From: Acidobacteria bacterium 5-1
GTDB taxonomy: Bacteria; Acidobacteriota; Blastocatellia; Pyrinomonadales; Pyrinomonadaceae
Length of the DNA stretch: 34,064 nt
Reading direction: 5' to 3'
NCBI GenBank assembly: GCA_002050455.1
Contig: MWZA01000171.1
Span: forward strand, 1-34,064
Below the pieces are notes generated by a model that worked only from the letters and a program-made list of their open reading frames with translations, did no database searches and had not been told where the DNA came from. Of this stretch, positions 1 through 6,869 are shown in pieces. The position numbers and the translations under genes are program-made. Every line of letters starts with the position of its first letter. The stretch's first letter is position 1.

Positions 1-108
1 CTTTTCGCCGCGAATTCCTTTCCCGAGCCACGCTTTTGCCACCCGCCAGTGAACGGACACGGTGATTGGCGCGATGCCTAAAACTTCCGCTGTTTCTTCA
101 ATCATCAA
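1..108 (-). pseudogene. 3' fragment of an ECF sigma factor gene (inverted duplicate)
   Basis: The reverse complement of bases 1-108 matches the end of the intact sigma factor gene (about 1233-1340) with only about three mismatches. It covers the sigma-4 helix-turn-helix codons (EETAEVLGIAPITVSVHWR...). The match ends abruptly near 108, where the sequence continues as a TPR gene on the other strand. Only about 36 codons lie in the window, so the copy may continue to the left for a few codons to its stop. With its upstream part missing it cannot encode a working sigma factor. The high identity implies a recent duplication or inversion. Confidence 0.8.
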
Positions 109-352
109 ACTGCAAAATAACGCGGAAGCTCTCAAATATTTCGAGCAGGCTCTCGAAAACAGCCGTCGTCTTGAACGCAAATCCATCCAGGCGTATGTTT
201 TGAGCGAATGCGGAAACGCGCAGGCAACAGTCGGAAACAAAAACGAGGCTTTGAGCTTTTACCGGCAGTCGCTTGAGTTATGGAAAAACCTCAAACAGGA
301 CAAAGTTGTTACAAGTCTTGAAGAGAAAATTGCTAAATTAGAGGCGAATTAA
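107..352 (+). pseudogene. 5'-truncated TPR-repeat protein
   Basis: The reading frame from 107 to the TAA at 350-352 encodes about two tetratricopeptide repeats (NNAEALKYFEQALENSRRL and NKNEALSFYRQSLELWKNL). It ends with a short lysine/glutamate-rich helix. TPR arrays mediate protein-protein contacts. The frame runs upstream to an ATG at 62, but bases 62-108 are antisense to a sigma factor fragment, so that start is an accident of the rearrangement. The true 5' part, plausibly a kinase-TPR protein of the kind that commonly follows such sigma factors, is missing. Whether the chimeric 96-residue ORF is expressed is unknown. Confidence 0.65.
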
Positions 353-680
353 GTTTCCTCAATTCATCTATCAGAGACAAAACTTCCTTGACGGCTTGCG
401 GCACGGCACGTTCAACCGGCAAAGTCATTACACACCATAGATGAGTCAAGTGTATTATGCCTTTTAGTAATATCCGGACATTATGAAAATAATGTTGTGA
501 GACATTAAATAAAACATAAGTTGCGTGAGGTCTTACAAACTACACTTTTTGAAACCGAAAATTGAAGCCGAATTCCCCTTTATACTTAAAAAGGCACGAC
601 CAATACATTTTCAGGCAAGCTATCTCTGCACGAAAAAATCACAAAACTTAGTAAGTTTTTCAAATTATTTTGAAAAAAGA
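353..680. other. Intergenic region upstream of the sigma factor, with a small hairpin
   Basis: This 328-bp stretch has no convincing gene. It holds a perfect 7-bp hairpin with a GAAA loop at 478-495 (ACATTAT/ATAATGT). The reading frame of the sigma gene is open upstream from 525, but that extension has no family resemblance and lies upstream of the promoter at 681-709, so I treat it as non-coding. Confidence 0.5.
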
Positions 681-709
681 TTGTTATTCCTGTATTTATC
701 TGCTAGAAT
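681..709 (+). promoter_or_regulatory. Candidate sigma-70 promoter of the ECF sigma gene
   Basis: A -35 box TTGTTA (681-686), a 17-bp spacer and a -10 box TAGAAT (704-709) lie 68 bp upstream of the chosen ATG. Both boxes are close to consensus. Confidence 0.55.
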
Positions 710-776
710 CGTGGCAAATTTCTTAACTTTTGCAAAGCGAAAATCAGTCTGTTTTGATTTTGCCCACTTCCACTAT

Positions 777-1352
777 ATGAGTGACACTCAGCAAATAACC
801 GAGATGCTCGCGGCATGGAGTAGTGGAGATGAATCCTCAATTGACCGCTTGCTGCCGATGGTGGAAACCGAGCTACGCCGGATTGCGCACAATTATATGC
901 GGCGCGAAAATCCGGGTCATACATTGCAAACGACCGCTCTGGTTAACGAGGCTTACCTGAAACTGGTTAAACAAACCGATGTTACATGGCAGAACCGGAT
1001 GCAGTTTTTCGGTATCTCGGCGCAGATTATGCGGCGCATTCTGATAAATCACGCCCGCGACAAAAAAGCCGACAAACGCGGTAAAGGCGCGCCGCACGTT
1101 AATCTGGACGATGTCTCCATTCTCACGCCGGAAAAATCAAATGAACTTATAGCCTTAGACGATGCGCTAACGAAACTGGCTGAATTCGATCAGACGAAAA
1201 GCCGGATTGTCGAGCTAAGATATTTCAGCGGTTTGACGATTGAAGAAACAGCGGAAGTTTTAGGCATCGCGCCAATCACCGTGTCCGTTCACTGGCGGGT
1301 GGCAAAAGCGTGGCTCGGCAAAGAAATTCGCGGCGAAAAGAAAGATATATAA
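777..1352 (+). CDS. ECF-type RNA polymerase sigma factor (TIGR02999-like)
   Basis: The gene encodes a 191-residue sigma-70 family factor that would direct RNA polymerase to a special promoter set. Residues about 5-90 form sigma region 2 (ITEMLAAWSSGDESSIDRLL, then HTLQTTALVNEAYLKLV). Residues about 130-180 form sigma region 4 with its helix-turn-helix (SRIVELRYFSGLTIEETAEV). The HTLQTTALVNEAYLKL stretch is typical of the TIGR02999 group common in Acidobacteriota and Planctomycetes. I chose the ATG at 777 because similarity begins there and because the frame further upstream crosses the promoter. There is no strong Shine-Dalgarno. A kinase gene follows after about 130 bp, a common pairing in this phylum. 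A partial inverted copy lies at 1-108. Confidence 0.9.
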   Translation: MSDTQQITEMLAAWSSGDESSIDRLLPMVETELRRIAHNYMRRENPGHTLQTTALVNEAYLKLVKQTDVTWQNRMQFFGISAQIMRRILINHARDKKADKRGKGAPHVNLDDVSILTPEKSNELIALDDALTKLAEFDQTKSRIVELRYFSGLTIEETAEVLGIAPITVSVHWRVAKAWLGKEIRGEKKDI

Positions 1353-1484
1353 CTTTCCATCATTTTTCGTGCCTTAGCAGTTGGAGGATAAATTTTAATT
1401 GCAGGCTCGGATTTACATTCTGTGAATCAGGCTAGTCATAAATCTCATTTCAACGAGATTTGGCTCTGCAATAACCCTGAAATA

Positions 1485-4433
1485 ATGCAAGCGGATCGCT
1501 GGAAAAATATTGAACAAATTTTTAATGTCGCCGTCGCACTATCGCCCGCCGAGCGAACGGAATATCTACCGGTGGCTTGCGGCGACGACATGGGATTGCG
1601 CGAAGAAATAGATTCGATGCTGACCGAAGATTCAATACACGACGACTTTTTAGGTGAATCGGTTTTCGCTCTCGGAGCAACTCTGCTCGAATACGACGAA
1701 CTACTCAGCCAGTCCGAATTCGCCTCCTACAAACTGCAAAAACTCCTTGGGCGGGGCGGAATGGGGGCGGTTTATCTGGCGGAAGACACGCGGCTCGGAC
1801 GATTGGTGGCGGTGAAGGTTTTGCCGCCCGCGCTTGTGGAAGACCAACAGAGCTTGTCGCGTTTTCGTCAAGAAGCGAGAGCCGTGTCGCAGCTCTCGCA
1901 TCCAAACATCGCGCATATCTACGAATTCGGCGAAACAAACGGGCGCTTATTTTTGGCGATGGAATACGTCGCCGGAAAAACCGTCCGTGAATTGATTAAG
2001 GAAAAAGCTATATCAGGTTCTCTCGCCTTGAATATTGCCAAACAAATTGCCCTCGCGCTGATTTCAACCCACGAGCGCGGTATTATCCATCGTGACATCA
2101 AACCTGAAAACATCATTGTTAAGGACGATGGGTTAGTAAAAGTTCTGGATTTCGGTCTGGCAAAACTGAACGAGCCAAAGATAGAAACATCGGTTGACGG
2201 CGACGCGCTGCCGTCACAAATATCCACCCAATCGGGAATGATTTTGGGAACCGTCGGTTATATGTCGCCGGAACAGATACGCGGCAAAGAACTCGATTCG
2301 TCAACCGATTTGTGGAGTTTAGGCGTGGTGTTGTTTGAAATGCTTACTGGAAAGCGTCCATTTCAGGGAGAAACGCCAAGCGATGTCCAAGCCGCGATTC
2401 TCAAAGATGAACCGCTCTCGTTAAACGAATCTAAAAGCGCGTTGAACATCAATCAAATTATTAAAAAGGCTCTGACTAAAAACATTGCCGAGCGTTATCA
2501 AACCGCCCACGAATTTGCCGAAGACATCGAGCAGGTACAATTGCAATCGGATTCAAATTTTCATAACAGTCATCGTTACTTCGCCGTAACTAACACTAAT
2601 GAATCTTCTGCCAAACATTTACCGTCCGCCGACGAAACAAATAAAATTTTGAGCTGGCAATTTATTTTACCCGGCGTTCTAATTTTAGCGGCAGTCGCCG
2701 GTTGGGTGATTTTTCAGATTGCGGCTCAAAGGCAATTCGTTCCCAATAAATTCGCCAATTTGCGAACAGAACGCCTGACCAACAGCGGCAGCGCCCTGCG
2801 AGCTGCCATCTCGCCGGACGGTAAACTTCTGACTTACGTTTTTGAAGAGGCGGGAAACAGAGGCGTATTTTTGCGCAGCCGAAACGCTTCCGGCAAATTT
2901 TCCGCTGAGGCAATTGCGCTCGTCGCGCCCTCCGCCAGCCGACAAATACGCGGAGTGAGTTTTGCGCCGGACGGACAACAAGTTTATTTTCGGGCTAAAA
3001 CAACGGAAGACACTACTTTTCACATTTACCGCGTTTCGGTTGGAGGCAGCGAGCCACAGAAAATTATCGATGACGCTCAATCGACACCGAGTTTCTCGCC
3101 CGACGGCAAACAAATGGTGTTTCTGCGGGCAAATCAGGACAACAGCCGTGGAGATTTAATCATTGCCGAGGCTGACGGCACCAACCCGCGCGTTTTCTAC
3201 TCACGCCAGTCGCCTGAATTTTTTTCGCATCAAGCGCAGCCTGCCTGGTCGCCCGACGGAAATACAATTCTTTGCTCGACCGGCACCAGAGCCGACAACC
3301 GTGAGCAAATGCTCCCGCTCTCCATTCGCATCAGCGATGGTCAAACGCAGCCTGTTTTCAAAGAGCCTTGGGGACAAATATGGACAACTCACTGGGTCGA
3401 AGGCGGCAGCGCGTTTATTATGACCGGGCGGCAAGATCGCTCCATTGACAATAATCAGTTGTGGCACGTCGCATATCCGAGCGGCGAGGTGACGCGCCTG
3501 ACCCATGATTTTAACGATTACTACGGCATTTCGGTTTCCGAGCAGACAGATGATGCGGGAGTTGAGTTGACCAGCGTTATTCTGAAACGCACAACGCAGC
3601 TTTGGAAAGTAAATTTGGCAACTCCCGCCGAAAACGCCGCGCAGCCGATAACTCAACCTGGAGGCGACGACGGTTTCGGCGTTTCGTGGGCGCGGAGCAG
3701 CGACAAAGTTTTTTATGGATCGGTAATCGCCGGCAATCCCGATATTTGGGTGATGAATGCAGACGGCACAGACCGCCGCCAATTAACATCTGATTGGCAT
3801 TTGGACTCGCAGCCGACCGTTACTCCCGACGGGCGATACGTCATTTTTGGCTCTTTGCGTTCGGGCATCGAATCGCTCTGGCGGATGAACGCAGACGGAA
3901 GCGAACAGACATTATTGGTTCAGGATGCGCTCCGCGAACCTCTGGCAATTATGCCTGACGGATTGATTTATTATCACAGCACAAAAGGCGGCGCGGCGAT
4001 GTGGCGAGTTCCGGTCGAAGGCGGGCAGCCGGAGAAACTCTTTGCCGGAAGATACTTCCCTTCCGCCGTCTCGCCCGACGGCAAATTTCTCGCCGCAAGC
4101 GTTCGTCCCGAAGCAGCTAAAGCATACTCACTTGCCGTATTAGCCGTTGAAGAAAATTCTCTGCGCGTCGTCAGCGAATTCAAACCTGTCGAAGGAGCGG
4201 AGTTGCCGAACTGGCTGCGCTGGACGCCTGACGGCAAAGCAATCGTTTATATCGTCACCAAAAAAGGAATCAGCAATTTATGGGCGCAACCCGTGGACGG
4301 CGGCAAACCCAAACAATTGACTAACTTTACAAGCAACCGCATTTATTCCTTCGATTTTTCGCCCGACGGCAAACAAATAATATGCGCTCGCGGCGAATTA
4401 TCCGGCTACATTGTACTGCTCACAAATGAATAA
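1485..4433 (+). CDS. Membrane-anchored Ser/Thr protein kinase with TolB/WD40-like repeats
   Basis: The protein has 982 residues. The N-terminal 80 residues ([19 protein letters not shown]) are the usual leader of acidobacterial kinases. The kinase domain (about 83-350) has the glycine loop GRGGMGAVY, catalytic lysine in VAVKVL (K111), HRDIKPEN (D204), DFG (222-224) and the [10 protein letters not shown] activation region, so it looks active. One transmembrane helix lies at about 390-412. The outer part (about 430-982) holds repeated SPDGK motifs of a TolB/PD40-type beta-propeller, likely a sensor outside the cytoplasmic membrane. The ATG at 1485 fits the family start. Alternatives are GTG 1422, or an ATT at 1398 with the only good Shine-Dalgarno (GGAGG, 1383-1387). 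It probably signals with the sigma factor upstream; this is inferred from context. Confidence 0.9.
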   Translation: MQADRWKNIEQIFNVAVALSPAERTEYLPVACGDDMGLREEIDSMLTEDSIHDDFLGESVFALGATLLEYDELLSQSEFASYKLQKLLGRGGMGAVYLAEDTRLGRLVAVKVLPPALVEDQQSLSRFRQEARAVSQLSHPNIAHIYEFGETNGRLFLAMEYVAGKTVRELIKEKAISGSLALNIAKQIALALISTHERGIIHRDIKPENIIVKDDGLVKVLDFGLAKLNEPKIETSVDGDALPSQISTQSGMILGTVGYMSPEQIRGKELDSSTDLWSLGVVLFEMLTGKRPFQGETPSDVQAAILKDEPLSLNESKSALNINQIIKKALTKNIAERYQTAHEFAEDIEQVQLQSDSNFHNSHRYFAVTNTNESSAKHLPSADETNKILSWQFILPGVLILAAVAGWVIFQIAAQRQFVPNKFANLRTERLTNSGSALRAAISPDGKLLTYVFEEAGNRGVFLRSRNASGKFSAEAIALVAPSASRQIRGVSFAPDGQQVYFRAKTTEDTTFHIYRVSVGGSEPQKIIDDAQSTPSFSPDGKQMVFLRANQDNSRGDLIIAEADGTNPRVFYSRQSPEFFSHQAQPAWSPDGNTILCSTGTRADNREQMLPLSIRISDGQTQPVFKEPWGQIWTTHWVEGGSAFIMTGRQDRSIDNNQLWHVAYPSGEVTRLTHDFNDYYGISVSEQTDDAGVELTSVILKRTTQLWKVNLATPAENAAQPITQPGGDDGFGVSWARSSDKVFYGSVIAGNPDIWVMNADGTDRRQLTSDWHLDSQPTVTPDGRYVIFGSLRSGIESLWRMNADGSEQTLLVQDALREPLAIMPDGLIYYHSTKGGAAMWRVPVEGGQPEKLFAGRYFPSAVSPDGKFLAASVRPEAAKAYSLAVLAVEENSLRVVSEFKPVEGAELPNWLRWTPDGKAIVYIVTKKGISNLWAQPVDGGKPKQLTNFTSNRIYSFDFSPDGKQIICARGELSGYIVLLTNE

Positions 4434-4746
4434 ATTCGTGGTAAACGAATCAGGTAATTTTTGGTAATTTTTCAAAGCCTCCCGCGAAATTATGGTAATT
4501 CCGACTCGAAAAGGTTATTGTGCCAAAAAATCTAGACGGGTTTAGTTCGGTCTGGCAGAAAGTTGAACTGCTGCAAAAAGCGTTTTAAGCATTTATGCAC
4601 TTTTGTAACGCGCTCAACCGAAATGTCATAGACAATCAAGACATACATAAATTTTCAAAAAATATAAAAAGTTGCTGACTTTTTTCCTTTTGTATGTTAT
4701 AAAACTTTCACCCGAATTTTCCAAGCAGTTTTATCAGATAATAAAA
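4434..4746 (+). promoter_or_regulatory. Intergenic region with candidate promoter of the WYL regulator
   Basis: No gene is visible in this 313-bp gap. A promoter candidate has -35 TTGCTG (4672-4677), a 17-bp spacer and -10 TGTTAT (4695-4700), about 47 bp upstream of the regulator's ATG. The gap also separates the kinase locus from the CRISPR-Cas locus. I see no terminator of standard form in it. Confidence 0.4.
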
Positions 4747-5751
4747 ATGAGTTATCGCACGGCTCTCACGGAGCGACTCATCCAAACTCTCTTTAAGTTG
4801 ATTCGTCGCCCGCATTCGCGGCAAGAATTGGCGCGTGAATACGGCGTAAATGCCAAAACCATCAGCCGCGATATTGACGCGCTTTCGCTTGAATATCCAA
4901 TTGTCATAAGGCGTGAAGGAAGAGAGGTTTTCTATCAATTTGCCGAGGGCTTTAAATTTGAATTTCCCCAAATATCAATTGAAGAACTCGCCACGATTCT
5001 GCTTGCACAAAAATCTATCGCCGGAATCGGCATTACCGCCAAAGGCTCGGTTTATGCCGGGTATGCCGACTCCTTGCTTGAAAAAATCAGAAAATCTCTG
5101 CCCAATTCCGTCCGCGAAAGAATGGACGCGCTTTCAAATGTGTATGGCTCGGCGGCGATTCCGGCAAAGAATTTCGCTCGCCATACCGAAACGATTGACC
5201 GCTTGGCTTCGTGCGCGGTGCGGCAAAAACGAGTTTCACTGTATTATCATTCGCTCGGTAGTAATGAAGAAAAGACGCGCGTTTTAGAGCCATACGCCGT
5301 TTATTTCGACCCCGACGGCGCAACTTTGAAACTCGTCGCCTTTGAACCGAATTACAAAACGCTCCGCGTGTTTTCGATTGAACGAATCGCCAATGTGAAA
5401 GAGTTAAATGAAAACTTCAAGCGTCCAAAAGAATTCAGTCTTAAAGAATATCTCGACGATAATTGCTTTAACGGCATTCACGGCAAATCCGTAACGGTTC
5501 GGTTAAAAGCAAAAGGCATCACGGCGCGAATCTTTGCGGAAAGAAAATTTCACCCGACGCAAAAAACAATTGAAAAGAAACAACGTCGCGGTGCATCGCC
5601 GGAAACCATCATGATTGAAATGCGTGTGGCAAACGGCAGAGGATTAATCAGATTTATCTTAAGCTGGCTTCCCAACGTCGAGGTCGTTTCGCCGAAAGAG
5701 ATTAAAGAAGAAGTCAGAGAAGTTTTATTAAAGGGTTTAGAAAATTTTTAG
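4747..5751 (+). CDS. HTH-WYL transcriptional regulator, probable regulator of the cas operon
   Basis: The 334-residue protein has a DeoR-type helix-turn-helix at residues 1-55 (TLFKLIRRPHSRQELAREYG, then NAKTISRDIDAL), a WYL-type ligand-binding domain in the middle (about 155-245, RVSLYYHSLGSNEEKTRVLEP) and a C-terminal WCX-like extension. WYL domains bind nucleic acid or small ligands. Regulators of this build sit next to many CRISPR-Cas loci, for example Sll7009 at a Synechocystis locus. The gene lies 77 bp upstream of cas6 on the same strand, which supports control of the cas genes; repression or activation cannot be told. The frame is open from 4672, but that extra N-terminus overlaps the promoter, so I start at 4747. 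Confidence 0.82.
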   Translation: MSYRTALTERLIQTLFKLIRRPHSRQELAREYGVNAKTISRDIDALSLEYPIVIRREGREVFYQFAEGFKFEFPQISIEELATILLAQKSIAGIGITAKGSVYAGYADSLLEKIRKSLPNSVRERMDALSNVYGSAAIPAKNFARHTETIDRLASCAVRQKRVSLYYHSLGSNEEKTRVLEPYAVYFDPDGATLKLVAFEPNYKTLRVFSIERIANVKELNENFKRPKEFSLKEYLDDNCFNGIHGKSVTVRLKAKGITARIFAERKFHPTQKTIEKKQRRGASPETIMIEMRVANGRGLIRFILSWLPNVEVVSPKEIKEEVREVLLKGLENF

Positions 5752-5786
5752 ATAAATCTCTCAATCAAGGAGAATACTTGTCCGTT

Positions 5787-5815
5787 TTGATTGTTACAAT
5801 GCTTTTATAAATTAT
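5787..5815 (+). promoter_or_regulatory. Candidate cas6 promoter with internal operator-like palindrome
   Basis: A -35-like TTGATT (5787-5792) and a -10-like AATTAT (5810-5815) are separated by 17 bp. Between them lies ATTGTTACAAT (5790-5800), a perfect 5-1-5 inverted repeat suited to a dimeric repressor such as the WYL protein. The AAGGA ribosome site (5816-5820) is 8 bp from the cas6 ATG. Confidence 0.35.
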
Positions 5816-5828
5816 AAGGAAAACTAAA

Positions 5829-6521
5829 ATGAGGCTTCACTTTACACTTTCGCCAAACACAAAACCCGTCCCATTTGATTACCAACATTGGCTGACGGGC
5901 GTATTTCACAAATGGCTTGCAGACAATGATTTGCACGATAAAATCAGCCTTTATTCGCTTTCTTGGTTGGATGGAAGCCGAAGAGTCGTCAATCGTTTGG
6001 AGTTTCCAAACGGCGCGAGTTGGTTTGTCAGTTTTTACGAAGACGAATATGTCGAAAAACTTGTGAATGGCGCGTTGAGCGACCCAGAAATGTTCTGCGG
6101 AATGCGCGTCCTGCAAATCCGGCAGCAAACCACGCCCGATTTCGGCACAAAATACAAATTTAAAGTAGCAAGTCCGGTCTTTGCGAAAGGCAAAACTCCA
6201 GCAAATGGCAAACCGCCGCATCATTATCTTTTCAACGAACCGGAAACCGACGCAATTTTAACCGCCACGCTCATTCACAAAATGGACGTTGCCAACCGCG
6301 AAGCCGACGAAGTAAGATTTACCGGCGCAGACAAACAAGTAAAAGTCGGCTTTGACCGCGAGTTTGCAAACCCGAAAATAAAACTCGTCCGCATCAAAGA
6401 CACCGACCACAAAGCAAGCATCTGCCCCATAATTGTCGAAGGCACACCCAAAGCCGTGCGCTTCGCCTGGAACGTCGGCATCGGCAACAGCACGGGAAGT
6501 TGTTTTGGTGCATTAGCTTGA
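5829..6521 (+). CDS. cas6: CRISPR-associated endoribonuclease Cas6
   Basis: Cas6 cuts the CRISPR precursor RNA inside each repeat, leaving an 8-nt repeat tag on each crRNA, and in many type I systems stays on the crRNA as part of Cascade. The 230-residue protein has a RAMP fold signature: an N-terminal ferredoxin-like strand (MRLHFTLSPNTKPVPF), histidines in QHWLTGVFHKWL (H20, H27) that are candidates for catalysis, and the C-terminal glycine-rich loop GIGNSTGSCFG (about 217-227), the hallmark of the family. It is the first cas gene after the WYL regulator. It would also be expected to process the degenerate repeats found at 6633-6664 and 12802-12899, if they keep its recognition features. 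Confidence 0.92.
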   Translation: MRLHFTLSPNTKPVPFDYQHWLTGVFHKWLADNDLHDKISLYSLSWLDGSRRVVNRLEFPNGASWFVSFYEDEYVEKLVNGALSDPEMFCGMRVLQIRQQTTPDFGTKYKFKVASPVFAKGKTPANGKPPHHYLFNEPETDAILTATLIHKMDVANREADEVRFTGADKQVKVGFDREFANPKIKLVRIKDTDHKASICPIIVEGTPKAVRFAWNVGIGNSTGSCFGALA

Positions 6522-6557
6522 TTTGAAAGATATTTGATTAATTTTTTGAAAACAGAC

Positions 6558-6586
6558 TTGACTGTCACGAAAAAATTTTCTATTGT
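6558..6586 (+). promoter_or_regulatory. Strong promoter upstream of the degenerate repeat and tRNA
   Basis: A -35 TTGACT (6558-6563), exactly 17 bp, then a -10 TATTGT (6581-6586). Transcription would start near 6593, about 40 bp before the degenerate CRISPR repeat. The -35 overlaps a perfect palindrome TGACTGTCA (6560-6568), a possible operator. A separate promoter inside a cas operon implies that the RNA unit downstream is expressed by itself. Confidence 0.55.
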
Positions 6587-6592
6587 TAAAAA

Positions 6593-6738
6593 GATTCATT
6601 GCTTAGAAAGACCATAGGAGTTTGATTGAATCTTTTTAATTGAACCTTATTTAGGAATAGAAATATGGTTTTTCTTAAATGAACACGAAAAAAGGTGACG
6701 GTCTTGCTATCAACAATTACCCGGCACCTTTCTATTAC
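6593..6738 (+). ncRNA. Candidate crRNA-like regulatory RNA (CreA-like)
   Basis: From the predicted start near 6593 the RNA would carry a 40-nt leader, one degenerate CRISPR repeat (6633-6664), a spacer-like stretch from 6665, and a hairpin with a perfect 7-bp base (AAAGGTG 6691-6697 with CACCTTT 6725-6731, plus three more pairs after an A-G mismatch). It ends where RNase P would cut the 5' end of the tRNA at 6739. The parts match CreA of the CreTA modules, known between cas6 and cas8 in type I-B loci: a single degenerate repeat with a spacer that guides Cascade to silence a toxin gene. A short frame TTG-AAT-CTT-TTT-AAT-TGA (6626-6643) after AGGAG (6616-6620) overlaps the repeat and may be chance. 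Function is inferred. Confidence 0.5.
6633..6664 (+). repeat. Degenerate single CRISPR repeat between cas6 and the tRNA
   Basis: The 32 bases align with the 30-bp repeat of the main array in the same orientation. TTTTAATTGAACC is identical. The AATGT centre is replaced by seven bases TTATTTA. The 3' part reads GGAATAGAAAT against GGAATTGAAAC. Two substitutions in the 3' handle region and a 2-bp insertion mark it as a diverged copy. No second copy follows within 70 bp. Confidence 0.85.
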
Positions 6739-6822
6739 GAAGGCGTGGCGGAATTAGGTATACGCATCCGATTCTCAATCGGACGGTATTGAACTTTGCG
6801 GGTTCAAATCCCGCCGCCTTCA
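6739..6822 (+). tRNA. Class II tRNA with CUC anticodon, leucine-like body, inside the cas operon
   Basis: A full cloverleaf can be drawn. The acceptor stem is GAAGGCG (6739-6745) with CGCCTTC (6815-6821), then A73 (6822). U8, the D-stem GCG/CGC (6748-6750, 6763-6765), A14, G18G19 and A21 are all present. The anticodon stem TCCGA/TCGGA encloses the loop TTCTCAA (6772-6778), with U33, anticodon CUC (6774-6776) and A37. A 14-nt variable arm (6784-6797) can form a 3-bp stem. The T-stem GCGGG/CCCGC has the loop TTCAAAT. No CCA is encoded. The long variable arm, 3-bp D-stem with GGAATTAGGTATACGC and A73 are traits of tRNA-Leu, yet CUC reads the glutamate codon GAG. Normal bacterial tRNA-Glu is class I. 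If charged with leucine it would put Leu at Glu codons. It lies between cas6 and cas5. Confidence 0.85.
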
Positions 6823-6828
6823 TCATAT

Positions 6829-6846
6829 TTTGACACAAATGTGTGA
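6829..6846 (+). promoter_or_regulatory. Inverted repeat between tRNA and cas5
   Basis: ACAC-AAAT-GTGT (6833-6844) is a small perfect hairpin or operator-like site overlapping a consensus TTGACA (6830-6835). No good -10 box lies at the proper distance, so it is not a confident promoter. Confidence 0.25.
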
Positions 6847-6869
6847 TGTTTCAAACTGAGAGAGGAAGA

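Noticed and set aside
333-428. 31-codon minus-strand ORF (MTLPVERAVPQAVKEVLSLI...)
   Set aside because: It looks protein-like but is short, overlaps the TPR end, has no ribosome site and matches no family I know; it may be a gene fragment.
525-776. 84-codon upstream extension of the sigma factor
   Set aside because: It crosses a good promoter and has no sigma-like sequence.
5800-5829. Partial match of the pseudo-spacer start (from 6665) to the complement of the cas6 ribosome-site region
   Set aside because: About 11 of 16 bases agree but the run is broken and all AT-rich; not enough to claim autoregulation of cas6.
6803-6812. T-arm GGTTCAA of the tRNA is complementary to TTGAACC in the CRISPR repeat, and ATTGAAC occurs in its variable arm
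   Set aside because: GGTTCAA is near-universal in tRNAs, so the pairing is expected by chance.
6739-6822. Selenocysteine tRNA or suppressor tRNA
   Set aside because: The acceptor is 7 bp, the variable arm is short and the anticodon is CUC, not UCA or CUA.
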